This document shows, in pieces, positions 13,717 through 27,200 of a stretch of DNA of 64,000 nt. The DNA comes from Trogon surrucura (Eukaryota; Chordata; Aves; Trogoniformes; Trogonidae), in the NCBI GenBank assembly GCA_020746105.1, contig CM036620.1:42118706-42182705 (forward strand). Direction: 5' to 3'. Position numbers and translations under genes: made by a program. The notes below the pieces were generated by a model. The model was not told the origin of the DNA. It did not search any database and saw only the letters and a program-made list of their open reading frames with translations. Each line of letters opens with the position of its first letter. The first letter of the stretch is position 1.

Positions 13717-14290
13717 TAGGTGTATGGAAAATCACGTTGCCAGAGGTCAGTGTTCACAAAGAAGACAGAGGAGTCTTTATTCAAATAAAGGGAGAGTTCA
13801 CCAGGGTTGCCAAGTCCCTGTGAGGTCTTTCAAACCGGTGGAGGACGCAGCCTCCTTTTATCCTAATTTCCTGGCCGCATGAAACCCTCTCCCTTTCCCC
13901 ACTGGCTGAGGTACTCAGAAGGTACAGACTTCCTGATCCGCATATTCCGTGTTCCCTCCTAACATATATCCGCTTAGCAACATACATCACATGTTTCATT
14001 AACTCTAACTCTATGCTGCCTAGGGCGGAGAAGTTAATATTCATAGGTCTATTAAGCCTGTGCACTCTCTCTCAAAGTTCAAAAGTTTAGAGCATCCTTG
14101 CTGTTGACTTAATTAATAGCCCTAATTGCCCAAGTGCGTCATTATCCTTACAGACGGCATTCTGTGACTCCCTCATTCACGAAGGACACTCTCCTCTTTG
14201 TTCCATCATTAACATAAAAGAACCACACACTCTCCTTCTTGTTTTATCACTCATTTGTAAAGACACTCTACTATCTTATTCTTTCATAGG
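13717..14290 (-). mobile_element. Solo LTR with 4-bp target duplication TAGG
   Basis: The LTR proper is 13721-14286 (566 bp), begins TG and ends CA on the plus strand, and is flanked by TAGG at 13717-13720 and 14287-14290. Read on the minus strand it has a TATA-like GGATAAAAGGAGG at 13852-13863 and an AATAAA poly(A) signal at 13776-13781, about 75 bp apart. About 55 bp then lead to the terminus ending CCATACA. This is the normal U3-R-U5 order. A 4-bp duplication is usual for class I (gammaretrovirus-like) ERVs. No internal retroviral genes adjoin it, so it is a recombined solo LTR. It lies in intergenic DNA about 10 kb 3' of the GLRA3 stop. Confidence 0.75.
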
Positions 14291-16852
14291 TAAAAATGAA
14301 GTATTAGAATTTGATATTCTGAAAGACAATGTAGCTGTTCTACAATTGGAGCAACTGTGTGAAATGTTGGTGCTAATCAGAGGGGAGAAATAATTAGAAG
14401 GGGCGCAGGAATAACAAACCAGTTCAAAGCACTTAGCTCTATATCAGACAGTGGCATTGAAATGTACTACCTATTGAAAAAGCAGCATTCTGAAGGAGTC
14501 ATAAAGGAATAAAAGAGTTAAGGCAGGGGTGAAACCAACTCAGGTCAGTATGCACGAAGCTGTCAGAAAGGGGCCTTCTTATTCCACCAGGACTTTAACT
14601 GAACACTGAACTCCTGCTACAACTAGTAGCTCAATAAGATTTGAACCAATACTATCTTGTACTGCAACTATTGAGCGAAGTCCTCCAAGGCTGTCCTAGT
14701 GTCACAGATGGATCAGATTTGCTGTGAGATACAAAGCTGATGGGAAGGAAAGAGGGAAAGGGAGAAAGAGGAAAGACCTACTACCTTTTGCCTCTTTGCT
14801 CACCTAGAAGCTGCTTTGGTACTGCTTCAAAACTCTTCACAAAGGTACTTGGTCTCATATATTTGCAACAACAAAATTCAAGAGTGTTTTTGGTACTTAT
14901 AAACCTTAAGTAAAACGAAGGGCATATGACACTTTTGGAAGCCCTTTTATGTGTATTTTTCAAAGCTGTGTGTTAGTATAAAATCATTTCTGTCTTACCT
15001 CTCACCACATTTGTATAAAATTGAAAGGATTCCTGTTGAACCAAGATATTATTATTTTTTTTTTTCCCCTGTGCTTCTTTTATTGGCAATTCAGTTAAAT
15101 ACAATGCATTTTGTAATCATGTCAGAGAAATTCAGCTGAGTCATCACTCAGGAGAGCCTGCAAAGGTTAGGGAAAAGAGTAACAAACACAATATTAATTG
15201 ATTTTTAGATTGTATATACTACTGCAAACATAAATATATCACTCTAACTTTTGGCAGACAATTTATTAGCTAGTATTAGATTAAAAATTAGTCTTCATCA
15301 CAGTCCCGTTTAGCTAGTATCTAAATCACGAAAGGGATTATATGTTTTACTCTCTTGAGAAATTAAGAACAACAGTAAATGGATGTTAGCGGCAGATTGT
15401 AGTATCTATTCTAGTCTGCAACTGTTCTGCAGCACGTATCTATAATATTCTTAGTATCACTTCAGATCAAAGTTCAGGGTGCTGTTACGACTGTTTCCAT
15501 ATTTGTTCAGTGAGTGTTTGCAGGGGTGAAATCTGCTGGGAAAATGGGAGTGTGGTGACACAACAAGCTGTCACAAGGTAGACTGAGTTACAGATTTACA
15601 TTGTTTACATTGCTGAAGTGTATTTGCTCACCTCATCTGAGAAATGAGATAGCATGAAGTTACATATTCCTCAGTGAAAGCTACAGATGCTTCCTTCTTT
15701 GCATTTATTACAGCGTAACAGCATACTTATTGTTAATAAATGGAACAGCTGTTGTGCATAGCTAGTGACTAATGCGTTTGTTCTTGTAGCTATGCTCTGA
15801 AAGCATCCTTAACATAAGAAATCTACTCCAAGACCTTCTAACTTTAGCAGATTTGGGAGCAGGGTGTAAATTAATGATCTCCTCTTTCTTTTTATTTTTT
15901 TTTTAAGACTGCATTAAAAATGGGTTAGCCATTAATATTCTGTTTGACAAAATCGTATCTGTAGCAATAACTATTTGACAATCAACAGATCCTTAAAAAA
16001 GGTGAATTATTTGTTTCTGTTTTAAAATACCGTTTTTAATTAAGAAAATATTCAGGTGCACAAAGCTTTACATGAGTATTTAGACACAAACCATTGGGTT
16101 TTGTTAATAACATCTCAGCTATTCCTAAGTCAGCATCACCTCAAAACGTGTGCATCTACGTGAAGTGTGCTTTGTAGCACAAATAACGCTTATGCTTTAT
16201 AAATTTCCTTCTTAATAAGAAATGTCAGTGTGTAGAGTTCCAGCATGAAGAATGCATTTTGATAAAATTTGTCTCCCTGAACCAAATGCCACCGACCATG
16301 TGGCCTCTCAATTGGTATGAGCGCGCGCCATCTTGTGGTGCCATTTATACTTTTCCTGAGAAATGCTGCTATTGCTGCAATGGGACGAGACATGGGTGGC
16401 GAAGGAAACCGTTTGGCATATAATGCAAACGAGTATAATTGAAATTTGTAAGAATTTCCGTTATTCACTCCCCATAAATATGTTCAGCCAAATGCTGATA
16501 ACGTATGGGCTTATTCCATTCTAATACACCTCCATGAGGTTTACTTCTACCTCATGCAAAGGCAAACAAGCTGCAATACTATGTGCTTTTAAAAATAACC
16601 ATTTGAATGTCTTCTGTACCTGCTGAACACACCTAATCAGAATAACTCTGTATAGGACTAAATATGAACGAAGTAACACACTGGTTTTCAAGGTAGGTCA
16701 GGTACGTTATTTGGCTTGTTAAGAGAGGAATTAAAACATGGCAGAAGCATCTTTCAGGCTGAGCTTATTAATTCAGTAGAAGTTTCAAATGCAGATTGCA
16801 CCTAGAGTGATGTGTCCAGTTCTGAGGGATCCCAGATATTTGTGCAAAAAAA
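14291..16852. other. Non-coding DNA with a CpG-containing patch
   Basis: No gene is recognised. The patch at about 16260-16440 has more CpG than its surroundings and carries the CTCF-like motif. It might be conserved regulatory DNA, which I cannot test here. Confidence 0.45.
16321..16343 (-). promoter_or_regulatory. Candidate CTCF-type site
   Basis: On the minus strand the segment reads ACCACAAGATGGCGCGC, close to the CTCF core CCASYAGRKGGCR with one mismatch. It sits in a locally CpG-containing patch (16290-16400) within otherwise AT-rich DNA. This is sequence resemblance only; occupancy is unknown. Confidence 0.35.
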
Positions 16853-17168
16853 ATGGATGGAGAGTGTAAAAATGGTGGAGCCAGGCTCTTTTCAGTCGTG
16901 TCCAGAGACAGGACAAGAGGCAATGGGCACAAACCAAAACACAGAACGTTCCCTTGGAATATCAGAAAACACGTTTTCACTCTGAGAATGACTGAGCACT
17001 GGCAAAAGTTGTGCACAGAGGCTGTAAAGTCTCCATCCTTGGAGGTATTCAAAAGCTATGTGAACATGGTCCTGGGCAACTGGCTCTAGCTGGCTCTGGT
17101 TGGTCAGGACATTTGGATAAGATGACATCCAGAGGTTCCTTCCAGCCTCAACCATTCAGTGATTTTAT
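16853..17168 (+). mobile_element. CR1 LINE, 3' end (degraded)
   Basis: The 5'-truncated copy shows words in CR1 order: GGTGGAGCCAGGCTCTTTTC, GACAGGACAAGAGGCAATGG, CACTCTGAGAATGACTGAGC and CTCCATCCTTGGAGGTATTC. It ends with GGTTCCTTCCAGCCTCAACC and CATTCAGTGATTTTA. The frame is partly open but damaged at both ends. A related but more eroded segment may extend left to about 16795 (GTGTCCAGTTCTGAGG). Confidence 0.82.
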
Positions 17169-20100
17169 GAGTCTCTGAAGCAAATGTTGAGCTATCTAAT
17201 CTTTACCAACACTGAAATGTTATGTATAAAAAAAAGTTTGTTTACCAAAGGTTTAGAAGTATATTATTCTAATTTTGAAAAAGTTTCATTCATTTCCAAA
17301 ACAAAATTTTCACTGTAATTCTAGTTTTGTCACTTTAGTGGGTTTTTGTTCAGGGTTTTAAATTCACTTGCTTGAGTCTTATTCAGAAAATATTGTTCAC
17401 AGATCCTGCTAGTGTATACTAGAAATAAAATCCACCATGTGGATCACATAGAATTAAAACATTATTTCATTTGAAAAAATAATTAGGTAGCCATATATAT
17501 AAAAATGAGGGTATTTTATATCTGTTTTTCCAGAACTCTGTGTTGAAAGGGCTGCACAGTTTATGTAACATAGTCATATATTGTTCTCTTTAAAATCTAT
17601 ACTTTTTTTTTTCTATGACTCTTGGGTCACATTACTTGGCAATTTCTTTCTTGTTTAATTGCTTGTTGCACAGGTGGTACAGTGTATTTGCAGATTTCAA
17701 GCTCTGGGAACTGCACGCCTCATCATGAAAACATTTGCTACTTATAGTAGCTTCATGACGTTGTTTCTTGTGAGAATGCCTGAACAAGGCCAGAGGTACT
17801 GGTTACGCTTTGCTCTTGGGAAGACAAGCTGGCATAGACCTGCTGGAGCAACAGGTGTTGCAAATAGCAGAGGTCTGATCACACAGTTCAGTGGGCTCTG
17901 TGAGGGGACGCTCAGGATTTCTGCTCAGATTCCACTGGTGCACTTGTCGCATTTGAGAAATTTCTTGTTTCTTTTGAGAAATTTCCATTCCGTAAAGCTC
18001 TAAACCCTACATTGCTGCACTGAATTATTAGCAACAGGTAATGGAAATATGTCGTTTGTGAGTGTTGCAGAGTTCTTGTATTTTGTATCCCATAGAAGTG
18101 AAAAGCGAAAGGAGTGAACTGATTTTTTTTTGGTACATGGAGGTAGGGAGGACAAAGCATATGTGCTGAAACTGCTAAAGATTTCTACCCTAAAAGGCAT
18201 CATCTGGACAGATGGCTGTTAGCGAGATTATGGTTTTGTATGCTCTTTGTAAGCATATTAACACTGCTGTAATCAGATTAGCAGAACTCAGACTATTCTC
18301 AAAGGACTTTTTATCTGCTAACCAGTTTTCTTGACATCATTTTTTCTGTCAAAGAGTGCTTAGGAGGACCCACATATCTATAAAGTCTTCATAAGATTAT
18401 TTTACTGCAAGTAAAAGTCTTTGCCTTCTTGATAGTAAGAGACCTATTTGGCGTGGCTGTGCTTATTTCAGTAGGTATTAATCAAGATAACTTTTCCTGA
18501 GTTTTCCAGATGATTTTTTTTTTTTTTCAGAATCGGAGCTTATTGTCTGTCTGTCCTCCGAAGAGTCTCTTTCTGTTCACTCACTGTAAAGGAAGCCTTG
18601 GAAGATCAAACTCCTAATTCAGTGCCTGCCACGCTCCATCACGCTCTCTGAAAATACCTCTTTGTATGTTTCATTAATGCAGTTAAACTATGTTGAGGAT
18701 TAATCTGAATAACATAACAATTGAAAGCACTTTATTCCTCTCTCTCAAATTTTCACTCCTAAGATATTTAATGGTAGTGCACCTTAAGTACTGCTGAGGG
18801 TTTAATCCTTTTTTTCCAGTGGTGTTGATAGTCTCTCCTGCAACTTTGAATCCATTGACTAAAATATCATAAAAATAATTGTACCATTCCTGAAAAAAGT
18901 TAAGTTTATTTTTTTTGAACAAAATATCTACAATGACGAGTGACACTATAAATTTCACGCATTTTAACATTTCTGTCTGCAGAGAATGTCAGTTTAAGTG
19001 CAGTATGATACTGTAATACAATAAAAAGGATTTTAATCAAATCCATGCACAACACATTTATAGAGATTTACTAAAAAGGAAATACTTTGAGATGAAATTA
19101 CCATCAGACAGAATTCACAGGAGAATATTTTGAAAATTCACAGACGTTATTAATACGCTATCATATTACATTTTTTTCTTTTTTTTCTTGCTGTAGCCTT
19201 TAAAAAGCCAGGATCACTAACACACAAAATACTGTATATTATGTTAAACCTGTATGTCAAAAGCTTATGGCACAATTTCTTTTTATACAGTTCACAATTA
19301 CACATTCATGAAACATTGGCAGCTACTTTAGTCCATTTCATCTGTTAATATCAATCTGTCATACATTAAAATACAAACATAAATGTTTCTTGCATATTTC
19401 ACGAAGATGAAAGTGAAGTAGTGCAGTAATATTCAAGAATGTCAAGAATACAGGATGAGCCAACATTTTTCTGGCATTTAACCCACTGCTTCTAGCAACC
19501 TAACCTGCTTCCACAAGCTTTCCAAACTGATAGTGTTTCCGTAACTACTGTAGATGATGGGTGTTGCCTGAAGGCACCTTTTCAGTAACCACTCCAGAAC
19601 AGAATACCCATTTTGTTATTAACAGGTAGTTTGATTTGTGATTTATGTTTTTCTTCTTAGCTGTCTCAAAAAGAATAGCAGTGATGATCTGACATTTTTT
19701 CCATCTAAATAACCATATGATTGTACAGTAAGATGGGGATAAAGTTATTATACTATCTCACAGGGGTACTGTAGGAATAGCTCATTCAGCAGTTTCAGTT
19801 TAAGGCCAAATTCTGCTCTGTTGGATTAGATTAATTCCTATGATAGCTCAAATGAGAGCAGAAGTTGCACATTAAGTATATCTATCTTTTGCAACCAACC
19901 ATCTCAGCCGGGGCTGGAAACTGCATAAATAAATTAATATCCATCTAATATAAAATTATTGCTAAAAATAATACTTTTTTTTTAAGATAAAGGAAGACAT
20001 TTTATCTTTCTCTACTGCTAAAATATAAGGGTTTATACAGTTTATTATATTTTATTATTATCTACATTATCAATCTACAGTTCTGTACGGGGTTATAGTA

Positions 20101-23100
20101 CAAAGTAGAAGCAATACTTCACTCTCTATTTATAAAATGCACATCTAAATCACCTAAGTATGTCTTTCTACCGAGTAAACAGAATCACCTCTCACACATC
20201 ACAAAGCATTCTTTATAAAGCAGTCTATAAAAAGGTTTTGAAACAAATTCTAATGAAGAGTATCCAAAGAAAACCAATATATGATTGAGCTGAAAAAAGA
20301 ATGAAATTCCATGTCTTTCCTGAATTCCACTACCCTGCATCAACAATAGTGCCTGCTGTTAAAACTCCTTGACAGTAGAATGTGCTTTATTTTTTTTGTG
20401 ATCAAATAGCTAAATTCTAAATAGTGAAACACTAGTATCTCTTCTCCTTCAAGCACCTTCTAGTTTGTCATCATTATAGAGAAAAAAAGCCAGTCCTCCT
20501 CACTGCTGCTTCTTCTGCCTTTCAGTTCTTGCATCTTCTTAATATTGTTCCCTGCTACTTCATTATACAGTTACTAAAGGATCACTTCCCACAGTCTTAG
20601 CTGATGCCAGGATCTACTGATTCTGGCTTTGTACAGAGAGCTGGCATGCCTGCTGGCATTTCTGGGCCTTTCCCCTAGTCAGTGATGACTTGCAGGCATT
20701 TGTGCCTTAAAATTTCTTATCGTCGCAAACGGCATTTTTCTCTCCCTTTATGATGTGATTCTATACTAAGTCTTTTAGGAATAATCTAAATGAAACAAAT
20801 TTTAAGTTCTGCTTTCTTCTGAAAAGCACACTTAGTGGACTATAGAGGCTTTTGTTACCCTGAAAAATGTTATAGTTCAAGTAAGAAACCACAAAACTGT
20901 AAGTTCAAGGAAGATCTTAGTTCCATTACATCAAATCAGAAAATTCTTACTTACCTGAGGGCAGCAGAATGACATGCCACATATTAACGTGCATTTGAAC
21001 ACATCATCATGGAACCACATGTTACTTTTCACCACTGTTTGAAATAGTTTGGTATTAATGGATTGCTAAATAATAATTAAAAAAATGTTCCAGCAACACT
21101 GTAGAGCTTTCAAAATGATGTTTTGAACATATGTAATTCTCTTTATTTTCAATGTGGCCTGCTAGAAGACTCAGCTTTACATGTAAATTTTCAGTATGGA
21201 AGCAGGGTATGCTCCATTTCCCAATGTAACAGCCTATGAAAGAGAAATATAACTACACAGAAGAAGGGATATACTTTCCATTGGCCATGTCAGAGATCCT
21301 CGTCTCTCTCACCATAGTGCATGGCTCAAGAGCTGCATCCTGAGAGGCAACACTAGACATTAGGCCCAGTCACTAAATCTACAGATCTCATTTATTTTCA
21401 GTAGAACATTTAGGTAACAATCCACTAGGGAGGTCAGAAAAGAATTTTAATGTAGATTAATGTGTTTTTTTTATATATATACTATGTGCTGTAATTTTTT
21501 CTTAGATTAGCGTACTCTAGTCAAAGAGAAATGTGCCACAAGAGTTCTTCCTCCTCACTATGTTCACATATGAGTAATCTTGCTTAATAATTTGCCTTCT
21601 TTCTGATTCCCTGCTACATTTTGCCAGTGTTGTAATCCAATGTATCTTTTATCACTTTCAAGATGTCCCGTCTGACTTCTTTATTTGAGAGCATAGACCT
21701 TTTCTGCCTTAAAGAATGATGAAAGAAATTAGGGCTAAATTTGTTTAGCTCTGCATTACTCAAATTTGTTAATGTTTTCAAGACAACGTGCAAGAGCCAC
21801 AAACTACTGAATAATTAGGAAAGAGGCAATGTGAACCAGGTGCTTAAGTGTTATAAACTAGAATAGCCAGGTGTTATTCTGGTCTGGCCAGCATATTTTT
21901 AAAATTTTTAAAAAATGCACTTATCGAATGCAAATCAGCTATTTCAGAAGAGAGATGAGCCAGAAAGATAATATTTTTTTTGGGACTGCCTCTTGGTTAT
22001 GGGTCCACTATTTCAAACAGTCCTTAAACAAAATACTGTTGACTTTGCTCATAGCAGAAGCAAGTTAGCATCTCTTTTCACATAATACAGCTGATGTGAA
22101 CTTTGAAAGAGATGAATATAGCCCAACTGAAATGTCAGCCATTAGTTCACAATATTGCCTCACACCAATGAGCACCTTCGTAAGTGAACAGGATTTTTTT
22201 GAACATGCACATAAAGAAATCAACAAAACCAAGATGCAACCTCAGCAAACAATAATTGTTTAAAGTCAATTGGATTAATTTCAGATCACAAATGAAGCAA
22301 AATGATTTACGAAAATACTGTTTTAAAATAAAGGAGGATTACATAACTTCTTTCTGACATAGCTGAGCAAAACCTGAGAGCTACTATTTTAGAATCTCTC
22401 TAACTAATCCTTGGAGGAAAACAACAACAAACCCAACCAAACTCAAGGTTGCTATGTTATAATCCTCAGTGCAGTTACATTGCTTCTGTTACTTCATATA
22501 CACTGTGCCTGTGGCGGTGCACCAGATGTTCGCCTCCAGATGATTTTTCTTTTGTATACACGTTCTGAGCAGCAAACCAAAAATTTAAGCCATATCCAAA
22601 ATAAAAATGCTTCACAGTGAGAAACAGCCTCAGCTACTGGACTTAAAGCATCCAGTGATTCTAAATGTCAGATTTCCATATCTTAGCATGCTCTTGTCTT
22701 CAACACACAAGATTTGCAAAAGTAAATGCTCTTGTGTACAAGCTAGGCTGTAAATGTGATCTATTGTGTTACAATTCAAAGAAGGAACTAATATGGTGTA
22801 TTCAATCCTAAACAGGGAAAATCTCTGTAAGAGTTTTAATAGTTGCACTTCTATTTATTATAGTGAAGTACACTAAATATATAAGCCCATCTAGGTCCTT
22901 TTTTGCATTTTAGAAAAGCTGTGTATTTTTCCAAAATTGTGAAGTGCTTCTTCACCAGTATCTAAGTCATATCAATATACTTCAAGGAATGAATCAGAAA
23001 ACTTGATATATTCATAAATTAAACTTCCTGTATTTATGTAACATGTAGGAAATAAATGTGGTTAAACACAGCTGTACTCGTCCTTCAAATGTTACAGTGA

Positions 23101-24017
23101 AGAAGTTGACGCTTTGTTTTTAGTTTTGGCCAGAGATTTCTTTGCAGGGAGTCAAAATGAAGCTTTGCAAAATTTTCACGTAGTTTGTGTATCTCACAAG
23201 CTATATGAATTTTATCAATAGAGGAACAAAAAATAACCTTCAAAAATATAAAAACGTTTAAAAATATTGTAAGTTTCAATTATCAAAATGTAAGTAACTA
23301 AAAGAAAAAATTTTCAGGAATTGATACCTCACAAATTGCAATATATTTCACACGTGATATGCAGACTATTAGGCTTGTAGATACCTTGTGCTGTCTGAGA
23401 GTATTTCAACACACACCTTACAGGGGAACGGTAATATGAAGTACATTGAATAAATTATATAACTTAGATGTGTCAAAGGCGCTCATTGCAAAACCACAGA
23501 TGCTGTCCTTAAGACAAGAAAAAGTTCTTAAAACTGTAATCTCAAATCAGTATTTTGTCATCGTGTAAAACTAAAATAAAGGTTACAAATCTATCCTGTA
23601 ATACTGTGGGATTTACCTAGAGTGTTATAGATCCATTTTTTTTTTAATTAAAAATACACCAGAATTTAAAAAAAAAATAAAATAAGGAACATCAAAGAGT
23701 ACTGTACAATTATACCACTATGTAACAGTATGTATAAATACTTGGCAGTAAAGCTTCAGTAGAGAATGATTTACAGTGGAAAAGTTGTTAATATTTAGTT
23801 TGACATGAAAAGTTTGCAATAGCAGATGTATCTTCTTCGGGTGTCCTTCTTCCATTCCGTTGTGACTGGGCATTGCAGGCCATGCAGGATCTTTTTTTTT
23901 TTTTGTCCCCTCAATGCTTCTACCTCTCCCAATCACTCCTCCAATGTGCATTTCTAACAGAAAGAGTCTTGTTGAACATGACAGCCAGATCTGTGTGTAC
24001 TGCAAGCCTTTATCGTG
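17169..24017. other. GLRA3 3' UTR and downstream DNA
   Basis: Immediately downstream (minus-strand sense) of the GLRA3 stop codon. At least the first kilobase (about 22.8-24.0 kb) is probably 3' UTR. The end of the transcript cannot be fixed because many AATAAA and ATTAAA hexamers occur. There is no other exon, and no HPGD first exon, the neighbour expected from mammalian synteny. No LTR or CR1 is recognised in this stretch. Confidence 0.45.
22854..22859 (-). terminator. Candidate GLRA3 poly(A) signal
   Basis: The first canonical AATAAA I see on the minus strand downstream of the GLRA3 stop codon lies here, about 1.16 kb past the stop. It would give a 3' UTR of roughly 1.2 kb. Further copies occur around 20041-20060, so a longer 3' UTR is equally possible. 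The hexamer is common in AT-rich DNA, and no transcript evidence is available. Confidence 0.3.
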
Positions 24018-24287
24018 TTATTGGTGAATGTCCTCGTGCCTGATGATTTTGTAAATTACCCAGTAAAAAATATTGAAAATCAGAAAGGCTAACGGGAAAC
24101 AAGCTCTAGATATTGTGTCTATCTTCTTGGCCCGGTCAATGAATACCTTTCTCATCTCATCAGGGCTTTTTGGTACAGCTTGAACAGGATTATTTGGCCC
24201 CTTTTGTGTGACACCATCTTTTGCCTGCAGACATGGGCCCATTCCGTATGATGTAAAGCTAAATTGGCTTTCCCTTACATCATCATC
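24018..24287 (-). CDS. GLRA3: GLRA3 terminal coding exon 9 (M3-M4 loop, M4, stop)
   Basis: The coding part of the last exon starts after the acceptor TTTTAACAG and ends at TAA (24018-24020): 89 codons plus stop. It opens [20 protein letters not shown], part of the cytoplasmic loop that contains the serine equivalent to S346 of mammalian alpha-3, the PKA target in pain signalling. It continues [36 protein letters not shown], then M4 ([20 protein letters not shown]), and ends with HEDIHQ. The residue after the PKA serine is Gln instead of Arg, and the tail lacks the last few residues (QQD) I remember from mammals. M4 and the conserved pre-M4 helix are intact, so the gene looks functional. Confidence 0.97.
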   Translation of the reverse strand, partial: DDDVRESQFSFTSYGMGPCLQAKDGVTQKGPNNPVQAVPKSPDEMRKVFIDRAKKIDTISRACFPLAFLIFNIFYWVIYKIIRHEDIHQ

Positions 24288-27200
24288 CTGTTAAAAAAAA
24301 GAAAAAAAGCCAGAAGGTTTTTTTTTTATTTACAGAAATCTTACCAGCAGCTAAATAGCAAGTATTGCACCATTACGTCAGTGACTTCTTGAATCCACAG
24401 TTTAACTGTTTGAAATTTCAGCCCTATCAGTGTCTGTCAAAAATATCGCAGCCGCTATAACAAGCACAGGATTTTCTTATTTGTTTACAGATTCTGTAAA
24501 CTAATTACAGAAAATGGAAAGCTTAGTAAACTACTAGTAATCGGGCACAAAACTTCTGATTTGTTTTAATTTTCTGCATTTACTGTAAATATCTGCACTC
24601 TCTAACTGGGCAAACTTCATACGAGTCACACGGGTCTTTTAGCCATTAACTCTGTACGTTGCTTAACAAAATGGGATCCTGGCCTCTAGAGATACTCATC
24701 TTACAAGCTCTAGTGATGTTCACATTAACTATATTCGCGAGAATTCTGCCTATTTGGTCATTGTATATTTAGTTAATCTTATCTGTATGCCTTCTTTCTG
24801 CCATTTCCTGTGGATACATCAGGTAAAGAGAATAGTATCTAAAGTGTTTTAGTTTAAAATAAAGTGAATAAAGCTAAAGGACAGATTTTTCTTCTCTTGC
24901 ATTCTTCTGTCAACTCAGAGGAAGACTGGAAAAGACATTCTGAATTCAGGGAACTATGAGACAAAATGGTTTTTAATTGCTTGGAACAGAAACAACAGTA
25001 GAGGGCCTGAAGATACAGATATTTTCATAGCGTACATTTCAAAAATGCAGCTTTTCTCTGGAAAAACATTTTGTACTTGTCTTTACCTGCTTCTAGTTAC
25101 TCTCAAGTAATAAAGGTTACATAGACAGTGAAGCCAGGGCCAAATTTCATTCTGAAATATATTCCAGTGTATTCCTTTACTATGTATACTATTCAAGGAT
25201 AGTCATGTGATTTTTATGTCATTCACATTTTTTTCAGTACTGATTCTAAATTCAAGATTTCCTATTTGTCATGTCTAATTTAGCATAGTTGCTTTAGCAT
25301 TCCAGACTTTAATGAAGTATGATAAAGTATTATGCACATATTATTTCATAACTATGTATTCTGGAAAATAATTTTCATAAGTATTAAAAACATAATTAAG
25401 CAGCATTCAATTTTCATTTTCTAAGAGAATTTTTCATGTTCTGAAGCTCTTCCTAGCTTAAATTAAAATAAAAGGCTAAAGCATTACCAAGGCACCAAAC
25501 AATTAGTATTTCAGTTCAGTAACTCTGAATTATTTTTGTTTTATTTAAACCTCTTGCTTTATGTAAATATAATTTATCAGTGAACACAGTTTAAGCTACC
25601 AAATTTTTCATTTTGAAAATGTCTGTGACATTCTGAAAATCTGAATATATTTTGGACTGGAGAATTAATTCTAAGCATATTTAAAGTTTTGATCACGTAA
25701 TGCTTGCTAGAAGAACAATTGTTAATTACTTTGTTTAAAAAAATCCCAGTGTTTATTATCAGTAGTAGCTGAACAAGTTATTTACAAAAGAATGCAGATC
25801 AATTACTAAGTATGAACCAGTTGACAATCAGTATGAGCATCCAGCAGAGCTGTAGTTAACTCCCAACTGCAATACTTTTTCATATATGTAAACTGAGGAA
25901 ACCTGAAAACTAATATAGTTCACTGAAACTACTATACTCAGACCTGTATTAGAATTCTCCTAAAAAAAAAAAAAAAGAGAAATTAACATGAAATAAAAGG
26001 AGGAGGAAAAATCACTGACTGCAATATGGAAATGAATAACAGATATACAAAATGATAAGATCACTATTTGATGACGTGATAAAAGAACGACCTAATCACT
26101 ACAGTAGTGTTCATCCCCTTTCAGAAAAGAATTCGGAATAATATCTTTACAGTAGTTGCACGGCTGTCAGAAGTTATAAATACATGGACTGTGAGAATTT
26201 ACACTAAATTTTCCATTTAAGCACCTTCGTAGGTACAATTCAGGATTTAAGTCTTGCTTCTCCAGAAAATAATGCTTAGGATTGCACAGGCTCAAAGAAG
26301 TAATACAATAATTCTTCTGAGTAGCAGCTTTTCAATTGGGTATGTTTTCAGGATGAGGCACTATATACTAAGACTCTCATGTCTCGGTTCTCTGCTTACC
26401 TGAAACTGAGTAATCCCCTAAATGGTTTTAAAGGTCAGGTCTCTGCTTATTAAAGACATCTTGAGTTTAGTCTGCGAGCAGGCTGCTTGGAAATGCTCTC
26501 TGTTGTTGAGGAAGTGACGTAGAGGTCCTTCTAGTATTCTAGCATTTCCATCCATGTCTGTTGGATGGTGTCTCCATGGGGGCAGGCAAGATGGTTGGAG
26601 CCTTGTAGGTCAGACCAAAGTGCTAAGGCTAATGGATATACAGGAAAGGGCACATTCCAAAGCATTGTAACAGGCCAGGTACCACCATAATTCTCTTATT
26701 TTCCTCCTGTGGTTTTGCAAATTGTCCAGACGGTTCAAAATGCAGAAATATCACAAATTTGGCTTCAGGTTTGTATCTGAGAGTGCTCTTGCACAGCAGT
26801 AACGATGCAGTGACTGCTATTACTTACATTAACTTTTGAGTGCTCTCTTGAAGGCCTTTTTATAAAATGTCAGTGACACCCCATTTGGTTTTATCAACTG
26901 ACTTGACTGCAGTCTGAGTCCACAGGTGTTGACATCATCTCATGAAAACACCCTGTATGTCCCAGTTGAGAATCTGGACAGTGAATCTTCCTGAAAAAGC
27001 CCTGCACTTTAGTTGATTTTTTTTTTTTTTTAAAATGTAATAGGGTAGCTTTTTTTTTGGTCTTTTTGATAAAAGCTTTTAAAATCTTATTATGAATGAA
27101 CTTTAATGAAGGTTGAATATGAATGCACTTTTCATACATGGTTTTGGAATTAACAATTTGAAAGTTATTCTGCATGCAGCTGCATATAAATATTTTATAT

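Noticed and set aside
1..24017. HPGD or another neighbour gene 3' of GLRA3
   Set aside because: Expected from mammalian synteny, but no dehydrogenase-type exon or CpG-island promoter was recognised; it probably lies further left.
26230..26275. Candidate for the GLRA3 optional 45-bp exon (minus-strand CTGGAGAAG)
   Set aside because: Only about nine bases agree with the expected coding sequence, the frame breaks and no suitable donor follows.
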